Origin: Ailurus styani
Lineage: Eukaryota > Chordata > Mammalia > Carnivora > Ailuridae
Direction: 5' to 3'
Length of the DNA: 64,000 nucleotides
NCBI GenBank assembly: GCA_002007465.1
Contig: LNAC01000018.1
Coordinates: forward strand, 5,769,902-5,833,901
Shown here: piece by piece, positions 11,653 through 22,900 of the stretch
How the letters are laid out: each line of letters begins with the position of its first letter
Position numbering within the stretch: position 1 is the stretch's first letter
Position numbers and translations under genes: made by a program
The notes under the pieces: model-generated
Seen by the model: only the letters and a program-made list of their open reading frames with translations
Databases searched by the model: none
Told to the model about the DNA's origin: nothing

Positions 11653-11844
11653 TTCTTTTTTTTAAGATTCTATTTGTTTATTTGTCAGAGAAAGAGGGAG
11701 AGACAAGCTGTCAGGCAGAGGCAGAGAGAGAAGCAGGCTCACCACAGAGCAAGAAGCACAGTTCGGAACTCGATCCCAGAACCCTGGGATCATGACCTAA
11801 CCCCAAGGCAGCCGCTTGACCGACTGAGGCACCCAGGCATCCCT
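11653..11844 (-). mobile_element. SINEC
   Basis: TSD GTACTACAACTT (11641-11652, 11845-11856). Confidence 0.94.
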
Positions 11845-11856
11845 GTACTACAACTT

Positions 11857-12821
11857 ATCATAATGCCCTAGGCCTTTGAAATTTTCAAGTTCACACCACA
11901 CAATTCTCTGTTTTATTTAATTAAAGAAGCGCTTCCTCAAAGCAAACATTTAAAGAATTTTTGCTAGACATCGCTGCTTGTTTCCTACTTTTTTTTTTAC
12001 CTTAATATGCACTCTTCCCTATTATTAAAAGACAAACATACAAACACAGTTGTAGTAATAGACAGCTTCTGTGGGCAAAGGTATATTTGCAATTCTTTCT
12101 AGCCATTTACTTAGCATGTTAACTAAGAGAAAAGACCATCTCTATGCTGTTCTAACCTCCACAGGAATCTGGGATACGAGTTTGAATTAAGTAATTCAGG
12201 CCTTTGTAGAAGCCACTTTAACTGAAAAGGAAATAATGTGTATTGAAGAACGATTGTGTATTGAGAGGGGAATAACAAAGAAGAAAGGAATACCCTGGGG
12301 CTCCTTGATTTTTCTGATAGGAATTCTACCATAGACTCCAAGTGTTAGGCAAAGCTACAGGTAATTTCCAATACATTTCCTGCTATTGTAATATAATATA
12401 ATGGAATTATAATACAATTAATATAATTATAATATATCATTTCACCTGTTGGCTAGATTCATTAATCTTTTTTTTCAAGATCTTTAATTCTAAAACAAAA
12501 AGTAGTTGTTGATTCTGTCGAAGTACTGAGTAGCCTATTTTCCGAGAGTTCAAGCATAATTTATTGGAGAGAATCAATGCCATGCTTACACTTTCAGGAT
12601 TGCCTTTCAAGTAAGTGAGCATTTAACAAAATACATCCCAATGCAAGCTCATCTGATCATGTTTTATGCATGGTTTTCAGAGAGTGAAAATCACTCCCCT
12701 GGGGTATTTTGAGTAATTAGAAGATAGGCATAGGGATATATCCGAAAATAGCTGTGAGCTCCTATTCTAGCTTTATAACCACTATGTGTCTGGGATGTAC
12801 CCTTGGCACATTTGGCATTTT
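11857..12821. other. TRIP4-PCLAF intergenic DNA, no recognised element
   Basis: AT-rich unique sequence, including an AATATAAT-type low-complexity stretch at 12390-12440. Confidence 0.5.
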
Positions 12822-12931
12822 TAAAAAAGATTTTCTTTTTAAGTAATCTCTACACAGAAGGTGGGGCTCAAACCCACAATCCCAACATCAAGAGTTGCAT
12901 GCTCCCACTGACTGAGCCAGCCAGGCACCCT
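12822..12931 (-). repeat. Short tRNA-derived SINE
   Basis: TAAGTAATCTCTACAC...GACTGAGCCAGCCAGGCACCC with TSD ACATTTGGCAT. Confidence 0.85.
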
Positions 12932-13210
12932 GACATTTGGCATATTTTTAAGTAACTGTGAGACCATATAGATTTCAGGAAGACCTTTCATTAATTTGTT
13001 CCTTTTTAAGTGTGTATGTATATACAATCCACTCAGTTTTTTCTTTAGTTTCACACCATACTAAAAACGTAGAAAAGCCTTGTAAATAAATTACGTTGCT
13101 TTTCTAACACTCCATGGAATTGTTTTGTTACGGACCCTGTAGACAGAGCTTGTCTGAGGTTTTTTTTAAAAAAGGTATTTATTCTGATTTGCATAAAAGC
13201 TCTGCTTCTT

Positions 13211-13407
13211 GGGGCGCCTGGGTGGCTCAGTCGTTGGGCGTGTGCCTTCTGCTCAGGTCATGATCCCAGGGTCCTGGGATCCAGCGCCGCATCGGGCTCC
13301 CTGCTCAGCAGGAAGCCTGCTTCTCCCTCTCCCACTCTCCCTGCTTGTGTTCCCTCTCTCGCTGTGTCTCTCTTATATTATTATAGATAAATAATATCTT
13401 TTTTAAG
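13211..13407 (+). mobile_element. SINEC
   Basis: Full head GGGGCGCCTGGGTGGCTCAG, diverged tail, about 280 bp before the PCLAF promoter. Confidence 0.92.
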
Positions 13408-13680
13408 AAATCCGCTTCATTTCAAGTTTCTTTTCCTGGAGTCAATCGTTATGGATTTATCCCTGTGGTAACTTTGGAAGAAATGTCATTTACTGTCTTT
13501 TCTAGGTTTTCTTTTCTAAGCAGGCCCATTTCCCTAACTCACAACAATCTTAGTACTCACTCTTGGGGCACCCCAGGAAGGAGCCTTGACACCGCCCACT
13601 TGGGCGTCTACGAATCGCAGACTTCTGCAAAGTTGATGGACAGGACAGTACTGAACCAAGCCTTGCCACTGTCATCGCTG

Positions 13681-13830
13681 GACACTGGCGATTGGTTGTG
13701 GGGGAACGGCGCGGAACCAATGGGAGCGGCTGCCCGGGAGAGTCCGTGGAGCGCGCGGGAAAGAGACCAATATAAACTGTGGCGGGAGATTCGTTTTTCG
13801 GGTCCTTGTGCAGTTAAACACCCGGAGTAG
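13681..13830 (+). promoter_or_regulatory. PCLAF: PCLAF core promoter
   Basis: Compact proliferation-type promoter. It has an inverted CCAAT (ATTGG) at 13691-13695, CCAAT at 13717-13721 and 13767-13771, and an overlapping TATAAA at 13771-13776. E2F-like sites are GCGCGGGAAA at 13753-13762 and GGCGGGA at 13781-13787. A CHR-like TTTGAA sits at 13863-13868, directly before the ATG. Spaced CCAAT boxes (NF-Y) plus E2F/CHR elements are the usual layout of S/G2-phase genes, which fits the known cell-cycle expression of PCLAF. The start site is inferred near 13795-13815. Confidence 0.7.
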
Positions 13831-13869
13831 GAAAGTCGGTTGATTGCTCTCATCTCCTCGAATTTGAAA

Positions 13870-13915
13870 ATGGTGCGGACTAAAGCGGACAGTGTCCCAG
13901 GCACCTACAGAAAAG
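13870..13915 (+). CDS. PCLAF: PCLAF coding exon 1
   Basis: ATG at 13870. Encodes MVRTKADSVPGTYRK plus one base; donor GTGAGG starts at 13916. Holds the UHRF1-recognised H3-like N-terminus and K15. Confidence 0.97.
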
Positions 13916-16900
13916 GTGAGGTGGTGGAGCAGCACAGTGGAGGGCAGGGGGCCAGGGCTCTCCACCGCCCTCTGAGCCAGGCTAGTCCAGCCATTCTGGA
14001 AGCTGCGGCCTGGCCCCTTTACCAGGAGGAAGGAGCGCCGCGGACGGGGGAGGGTTGTCCTGCTGTTCTGGATCGCCGGGCTCTCCTCTCCAAGCTGAGG
14101 GATCGGGGACTGTGGTGAGAACGTGGCTATGAGACTCGGTGTCGGAAACTTACTGCCCTGTTTTGAATGCTCTCCTTTGCCTCTCCGCAGTGGTGGCTTC
14201 GCGAGCCCCTAGGAAGGTGCTTGGTTCTTCCACTTCTGCCGCTAATTCCACATCGCTTTCGTCAAGGAAAGGTAAAAAGTGCCCCTGCAACTTCTGGAGG
14301 AACTTTCTCAAAGGAGATCAGGCCTTGCACTACAGCTCTCCTGACCTGCAAGCCTCCTGACCCACCGTGGAATTTATTTTCCTGAGATCCTCACACTCAA
14401 ATTTCTTCCTTGCCTTCTGATGTAATGAGGGGACCCAGGCCTCTCGGCCGATTGGGGTAAAGCTGGGGCTCACGAGGAAAAGAATCGGGGTTAGGGACAG
14501 GCATGGTTTATCTTCAAACCTATTTTTCCTTTCTAGTTTAGCATTTTTATTTTTAATACCGGCAAATGGCTTTTGCCTGCAAGAGGCTATTTAAGCTCCC
14601 TTTCACTAGATTAAGAATTAGGACTATAGCTGACAGTGCTAATCCCGTCTTCTTAGTATAAAAGTTTTTGTTTTCATTTCTGCATGTATTTTTGGGTTTT
14701 TGTCTGTTTTTTAGCATGGTGTCTCTGTGTGTGTGTTTTCCAACTATTGCAACTCCTGATACTGCTTTTGGGATATTAGGAGGGAAAACTTGGCCAATGA
14801 AATAGCTTCAAACCGCTCCTTCTGTGCAAGGAGAGGTTGAGAAAATACCGTGCCATCTGGTGCCTCATTGGTCTCCTAGGAAGTTGAGCAGTTAGGAAGA
14901 TGAATTCCACAAGGCCTCATTAAGAACATACAGGGGAGCACTGTGGAAAAACTTCATGGGTTCTTAAGTTAACTTAAACTTCCTCCTGTCCAAAATATTT
15001 CATGAGAAAATATTAACTAATTTGTTCTCTTTAGATAAAAAGGAGCTGTAGGTCAAAAGTTTTGAAAGGTGATGAATTTATTGAGAATATTCTATACTCT
15101 GTACCACTAAATTATGATCACGGCCACATCCCATTGTCTGGTCCATTGTTGAATCACCAGATCCAACTGAATAGACTGTTAATGAACATATGTTGGCCAA
15201 ATGCACCTCTTAAGGCATTTTACAGATCTCTATTTTTTTTTTTTTGTAAGTAAGCTCTATGGCCAATGAGGGGCTTGAACCCAGGACGAAAAGATCAAGA
15301 GTCTCATGCTCTACACACTGAGCCGGCCAGGTGCCCCTGCAAATCTCTGTTGTTTCTGTTTGTTTGCTTTTGTTTTTAAGATTTTATTTTTAAGTAATCT
15401 CTGCACCCAACATGGGGCTCAAAATCACAACCCTGAGGTCAAAAGCATGCCTCACCAACTGAGCCAGGCAGGCGCCCACAGATCTCTATTTTTAATTAAC
15501 TGTATGGGATTAGTAATAACCTCATTCTAAATGATGAGGACATTTAAGCTTAGGTTACATATACTTTGGTAAAAGTCACACAATTAAATCAGCAGAGCTG
15601 GGTTTGAATTCCTTTTTTTTCTTTTTAAGATTTTTATTTATTTATTTGAGCGAGAGACAGAAAGAGCACCATCAGGGGGAGGGGCAAAGGGAGGAGAGCA
15701 GACTCCCTGCCAAGCAAGGATTCTGAGATCATGACCTGAGCCCAAGTCAGCCCCTTAACCAATTGAGCCACCCAGGCACTCTGAGCTGGGTTTGAATTCT
15801 ATGCTGAGCTATAGGTTGCTGCTATATACTTTCTTAGTAGTCACAGCATTCCTATAAATTTCCTTTTGGAAAATTATGAACCAAAGGATTACTGTTTTTT
15901 ATTTATTTATATTTTAATATTTATTTTTAAATATTTATTTATTTTAGAGAGATTGAGATGGGGAGGGGCAGAGGCAGAGAGAAACTTCAAGCGTACTCTA
16001 CTGCTGAGTGCGACCAGACCTGGCTTGATCTCATGAACCTGAGATCACAACCTGAGCCAAAACTATGAGTCAGACCTTCAACCGACTGCTCCACCCAGGT
16101 GCCACAGATCACTATTTTTAAAAAGTCACTTGTACTTTTAAAAAAGATTTAAAAATTTAAGAGAGTGGGTGCCTGGATGGCTCAGTCGGTTAAGCCTCTG
16201 CCTTTGGCTCAGGTCATGATCCCAGGGTCCTGGGATGGAGCCCTACATCGGCTCCCTGCTCAGTGGGAGAGTCTGCTTCTCCCTCTGCCCCTCCCGCTGC
16301 TTGGGCTTGTTCTCTCTCTGTCTTTCTCAAAAATAAATAAAATCTTTAAAAAATAAAAACTTCAGAGTATATATGGGAGGAACTTTATAACAGAGTTTGT
16401 GACAAATGTGTTTAAAGCAAAAGATATATGTAGTAATTTGCTCGTTTTCGTATTCTAATCATTACTTCATAAGGAGGCAGACATTTTTCCTCTATATTAC
16501 TGTTTTAAAATAAAATCAGAAATTGGGGCAACTGGTTAGTTCAGTTGGTAAAACATGCAACTCCTGATCTCAGGCTCATAAGTTTAAGCCCTACGTTGGG
16601 TGTAGAGCTTACTTAAAAAAAATCAGGAATTGGATTTATCTTATGAACTAAAAAGGAGCCAAGGGCTTTGAAAAGTGAAACCTATTTTTGTTTAAACTTT
16701 GCCGTATATTTGTTTTGCCTTTCACAGGTGTTTTAATTGATAACCTTGCTAAGTAAAATTTTGGCGGTTTATACTACATCTCATATTGGAAAAAATGTGT
16801 CAAAGTTTAGTATGACAATACATAAGACTATTTGAATAGCTCTGTTTGTGAATAAATAATGAAAAATATTTTCCAGTTGTAAAAATTCTGTTAATTTTAT

Positions 16901-19900
16901 TTTCCTAGGACAAAGGATAACTCTAATGAAATATTATTATACATTGTATTATAGTATTATATAATATAATATTGACTGAATACAGCTTTATCATCTCACA
17001 TTTTCTAATTATTTTAAGATGGATGTAATATCACTTAATACCTTGTAGATTTAATGTTAAAGAATTGTTTCCCTTTAAGGAATGGCAGTTGTATCCTTTG
17101 TTCTTATTTAGTTCCACCTGTTTATATTTTATAGTTGAAAATAAGTATGCAGGAGGGAATCCAGTTTGTGTGCGCCCAACTCCCAAGTGGCAAAAAGGAA
17201 TTAGAGAATTCTTCAGGCTGTCTCCTAAAGATTCTGAAAAAGAGAATCGGATTCCTGAAGAGGCAGGAAGCAGTGGCTTAGGAAAAGCAAAAAGAAAGTA
17301 AGTTTTTGTATCCTGGAATATAAAGAAAGTATTTATATTCTTGAAAATAAAAATACAAGGGGATATTAAGTAACGTTAAAGTTTCTCCTTGAACAGATAA
17401 GAAAACACAAACCAGCGTTTTTTTTAAACTTGTGCTACACTTTTTTCTAAGTTACTCCCAAATTTCAAACATCAGTGAAAAGTATTATTTTCACTCATTT
17501 CAGTCACTCAAAGAGGATCAGTTCCCAATCAGATGCTAAGTACTAAGTACTAAGGGCTATGTTATTAACCATGAACTTCCTGTCTTTATTCTTTCATTTT
17601 TACTATTTTCTATACCTTTTTTTTCCAAAAAAGCAATTTCTATGTTGGTTTATCCAGCATCAATTCTACTAACTCAACCCCTCAAAAAACTACTAGTTCA
17701 ACCTCCACAAGAAATAAATAACCAATGTAGAAAAGTTAGAAAATAAAGAAATCCCTATCAATTAGAAAACGACAACACCATGGTATATTTTCTTTACAAC
17801 TTCTCTAAAATACCTAAAAATACTTCAAAACAAAATAAGGTAGGAATAAAATTGCACACATACAGAGTTCGGTATACACACATTTTTAAAACATTTATTT
17901 ATTTTTAAAAATTTTTGTTCATTTAATTTTGAAGTAGGCTCCATGCCCAGTGTGGAGCCCAATGTGGGGCTTGAACTCATGACCCTGAGATCAAGACCTT
18001 AGCTGAGATCCAGAGTGGGATGCTTAACTGACTGAGCCACCCAGGCATCCCCACTGTACACACTTTTTTAAGAAGATAATTAAGTGAAGGTGCCTGGGTG
18101 ACTCGGTAGGTTAGGCGTCTGTCTTCGGCTCAGGTCATGATCCCAAGGTCCCGAGATTAAACCCCTCGTCAGGCTCCCTCAGTGGGGAGCCTGCTTCTCC
18201 ACCCTATGCTGCTCCTCCTGCTTGTGCTCTCTCACTCGCTCTGTCAAATAAAGAAATAAAATCTTTAAAAAAAAAAAGAAGAGCTTTGCGCAGTGGCAGT
18301 ATCATAGCCAATGAGGTTTATCCGAGGCGCAATTATTGCTAATTGAAAAAAAAAGAAGATAATTAAGTCATGCTTTTTAAGCTTTTAATGTCAGAAATAT
18401 GCTCATGATAAATATTAAACAAAAATTCTGCATATAGAACTACAGTTATTATAGTGTAAAAACATGTATATAAACAGACGAAATATCAATAGTGATTATC
18501 TGTGGGTAAATACCTCTCTTCATATTCATTTTGTGCTACCAACTTTCAACAACAAACTTACTTCTAAGAGTCAGGAAAAAAATAATGCCACTTGGAAAAA
18601 GAACGGGAAAGAAAACCTGCTTTTTAAAAAATAGACTTATAATAGGATCTAGGCTCTCTATAAACAACTTTGAAGAATTGTGTTTCAAAAACAAATTATG
18701 TGACTGGGAATGGTGAACATGGGTGGGCAGATGGTGCCATGTTGCTGTCATTATGATGCCCTCTGGTTTGAGACCCTGCTAGCTACTTCTCCTTCACCAG
18801 CCAGGAGCCTCTGATCCAACAGCACACCAAACTGCAAGTCTGACCCACGCCACAGTGACCAACATGGGCAAGGGGATGGTGGCTAGGCTCAGTCTTTGCC
18901 TGCTACTTCTGGCACTGCTCGTATCCACACAGATTTATTCACACATTCCTTTAACCAGCACACTGGGTCCTCTCTTGGAACCCACAGTGTCCACTGTGCC
19001 CTGTAGTCAGTAGCCATTCTCCTTGTGGTCTTGCTTGCCTTTCTACATCTCTACTGTTAAACACATCCAAGCCAAAACACATCTATTGTTCACTAACACA
19101 TAATCTAAAGCCCAATCCATATGGTAACTAGAAGTCCAATGTGACAAGGAAAACACAGTCTTCATCAGATCTACTAATTCCACTCTATTTTACGAACACA
19201 GAAATTGTGAGAATCCCCAGTTGGACTGACTTACAGAGCATCTGAAGGATTTGACTAGATAATGAATACCAATATTAAATCTGCTGGAGTTTCACATATA
19301 AGACTGAAGAGAGAGAGACATTGAAAATTAATGATGTGATTAAATGTAGCTTAAGAAATATGGACACTTAAAACTCTACCTTGATAATAAGAATAATTTC
19401 ACCTTGATCAAGAGAAAAGGGATAAGCTGCAGGATAGTATTTGGGTTTTTACTTTGTTTTTTTTTTTTTAAAGATTTTATTTATTTATTTGACACAGAGA
19501 GAGAGATTATAAGTAGGCAGAGAGACAGGGAGAGGAGGAAGCAGGCTCTCTGCTGAGCAGAGAGCCCGATGCGGGCCTCGATCCCAGGACGCTGAGATCA
19601 TGACCTGAGCCGAAAGCAGAGGCTTTAACCCACTGAGCCACCCAGGCGCCCGGGGGTTTTTACTTTGATTCATTAAATTTAGAAGGCCATAAAATGATTA
19701 GGTAATATAAAAAGCTTCCATGATTCTATTTATATGTACATTGGAAGGAACCACCAGGTGTTATTGTAAATCCACTGTGTATTATTTCAGCAGTACTATT
19801 TTAATGCTGATATACTCCACATAAAATTTTACATTGTTGGGTTTTCATTGTTCTCTTGGGAACTCTTTCCTCTCGGGCTTTGGAGTTGACATTGCATGTG

Positions 19901-22900
19901 ACTTTATGTAGTAATTGACATGTTCCAGGGCAGTGATGTTTTATTGGAATCTACTACAAATCTAAGCAAGAGTAATTTTTGTATATACACTTAAAAGTCA
20001 AACGACAGGTATTTCCTATCACACATTCCCATCCAATAAGAATGCCAGATTCACTTAGTTAACTTGGATCACTTAACTGCATTCCAAAGGTAAGAAGTGC
20101 TTTGAGTTCAACCAATCTTAAAACACTGCCATTTATTTCTGCATTTGTTAAATAATTTTTACAACCTAAAAATTGCTCTGTTTTGAAGGCATATTTGACA
20201 AATACTGAAATTAAGATGCAAAGATATGAAGGAGGCAAAAATAATGTATATTAGGTATTTGGGGAAGTAAAGACAGGAGACTTGCCTAAATATATACATA
20301 TATTTTAAAGGTTTTATTTATTCATTTATTTGAGAGAGAAAGCATGAGCAGGGGGGAGGAGCAGAGGGAGAAGGACAAGCCAACTGTGTGCTGAGCACAG
20401 AGCCTGACGTGGGGCTTGATCCCAAGACCCTGAGATCATGACCTGTGGTGAAATCAAAAGTTGGATGCTTACCCGACTGAACCACCCAGGTGCCCAGAGA
20501 CTTGCCTATATTAAATTCACAACTCTTTTGTGCTCTTTATGTGAATACATTAAAAAAAAACTATGAATCGGGATAGCTACATGTGAATACTTACTGTATC
20601 TGTATTTTTAGATAGTTAGAACCTGGTCCTAAACCTAGGTGTACTTGATTCTGGAAAGTAAAACTTTACACTGCCTTGATGTACAGAAAGCTTTACAGAA
20701 ATAGACACTTCATGAAATTTTTGGTTCACATGTTCACACACTGATGCTTATGTTTTACAATATCCAATATGGCCACAGTAGGCTTAAAATGTTTTAAACC
20801 ACTATTTGCCATCTTTAGAAACCTATAGGGGAACAACCAGACCCAACAGATCTCAAGCTATGTGGGATCTCTGGGTGTGAATGAACATTTCCTTTGCTTC
20901 ATATCTGAATACTGTACATCTGTTTGGGATTGTACATTGTGTTTGTAATTGATTTCCATTGAACACGAACTAAGTAAAAATAAATGGCTTGAAAGAGCAA
21001 TTAAAACAAAGTATTTGGATATACAAAATGATGCTTATCCGTATAAAATTTTAAGAATTCCAGGACGCCTGGGTGGCTCAATTGGTTAAGCAGCTGCCTT
21101 CGGCTCAGGTCATGATCCCATGACTCCTGGGATAGAGTCCCGCATCGGGAATCCTTGCTCAGCAGGGGGCCTGCTCCTCCCTCTGCCTCTGCCTGCCACT
21201 CTGCCTGTTTGTGCTCTCTCTCTCTCTGACAAATAAATAATAAATAAAATCTTAAAAAAAAAGAATTCAGAATTCAGTACATAAGATCATTTAATAAATG
21301 TTATTGAGTGCCTACCATCCATGTTACAAGATATTTAAGTTTTTTTGTTTTGTTTTGTTTTTTAGAAATCTTTCCACCCAATGTGGGGTTTGAACTCACA
21401 ACCCCAAGATCAAGAGTCACATGCTCTTTTTTTTTTTAAAGATTTTATTTATTTCACAGAGGGAGAGAGATCACAAGTAGGCAGAGAGGCAGGCAGAGAG
21501 ACAGAGAGAGGGGGAAGCAGGCTCCCCGCTGAGCAGGGAGCCCGATGCGGGCCTCGATCCCAGGACCCTGAGATCATGACCTGAGCCGAAAGCAGAGGCT
21601 TTAACCCACTGAGCCACCCAGGCGCCCAAGTCACATGCTCTTCTGACTGAGCCAGCCAGGCATCCCTGTTATGAGATATCTAAAAGAAATGTCAAACTCT
21701 AGAGCTTGACAAACTCTAGAGTAAAACTAATGTCAAACTTTAGAGTAACTAAATTTTAGACTTTGTTGCTATGTCACTATTACGATTTCTGTTTTCAATA
21801 AAAATCAACAATGAATGGGATACATTTTTAGATAGAGGCTTTTATTTTTTTTTAAAGATTTTATTTATTTATTTGACAGAGAGAGATTACAAGCAGACAG
21901 AGAGAGAGGAGGAAGCAGGCTCCCTGCTGAGCAGAGAGCCCGATGCGGGCCTCGATCCCAGGACCCTGAGATCATGACCTGAGCCAAAGGCAGAGGCTTT
22001 AACCCACTGAGCCACCCAGGTGCCCTAGATAGAGGCTTTTAATTGACTTCCTTTCATGATCCTGTAAGTTTCTTCTAGTTCCAGGTCACTGTCTAGCATC
22101 ACTCTTCCTTGTTCTTCCTCATTCTAATACGACAGGCTAATAGTCGATATTAGCTCTAGAATATATTACAACCCTCTTGAATTGTGACTTCCACTAAGGA
22201 AACAAAATATTTAGCAATATAGCCAAATATGGCTATACCATTGACCATAATTGATCATCATAACAATAAAATATATATTACAGGCTTTCAAGTATATAGA
22301 GAAAGATTACATGTATATTTTCATAAAGAACTTTGATCCATGGTATAATAAAATTTGTGACATAAAACTAGGTAATAATGGTTTATATTATTCCTTTAGA
22401 ACTCTTTCTTAGATTTGTCTTTGTTTAGGAGAGTTGTAATTTCCTCTTTATTGATAGTAAATCAATTGATTCATTTTTGATAGCAGTTAATAAATAGTTT
22501 ATCAGGGGCGCCTGGGTGGCTCAGTGGGTTAAAGCCGCTGCCTTCGGCTCAGGTCATGATCCCAGGGTCCTGGGATCGAGGCCCACGTCCGGCTCTCTGC
22601 TCAGCAGGGAGCCTGCTTCCTCCTCTCTCCTCTCTGCCTGCCTCTCTGCCTACTTGTAATCTCTCTCTGTGTCAAATGAATAAATAAAATCTTTAAAAAA
22701 AATAGTTTATCAGAAGGACTTCTGCTATAAATCTAATTTATAATCTGAAACATGGCTACTCCTATAGCTTTATTTTTCTCACAAAGCCAGGGTAAACTCC
22801 CTTTAGTTGCATGGGTCAGGAGGGAGTCAGAATCAACAAAGACTGTCTGCCTAAAACGTTGCATAGAGCTATGATACATAAATTACAGCAGGTCCTTGCA

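Larger units (their letters stand above)
18760..21005 (+). pseudogene. CD24P: CD24 processed pseudogene in PCLAF intron 3
   Basis: Intronless, full-length-like copy of CD24 mRNA, the small GPI-anchored sialoglycoprotein. ATG at 18864 opens MGKGMVARLSLCLLLLALLV and then STQIYS, the CD24 signal peptide. The mucin-like core that should follow is shortened and diverged, and the frame is lost: the first frame stops after 49 codons at TAG 19011-19013. The homologous GPI-signal segment (LHLY, TAA 19058-19060) lies in another frame with its own TAG. Downstream, the long CD24 3' UTR can be followed (for example around 19220-19290, 19690-19760, 20600-20660, 20930-20990) to AATAAA at 20979-20984 and a degraded A-rich tail. 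Two SINEs (19457-19653, 20292-20495) interrupt it. No clear target-site duplication is seen. It has the same orientation as the host gene, and no function is expected. Confidence 0.88.

Noticed and set aside
13211..13290. tRNA-like A/B boxes in SINE heads
   Set aside because: All are tRNA-Lys-derived SINE promoters; none has the cloverleaf and clean 3' end of a tRNA gene.
13455..13475. Short match to a 28S rRNA phrase (CCTGTGGTAACTTT)
   Set aside because: Only about 14 bases, with no flanking rRNA similarity; chance.
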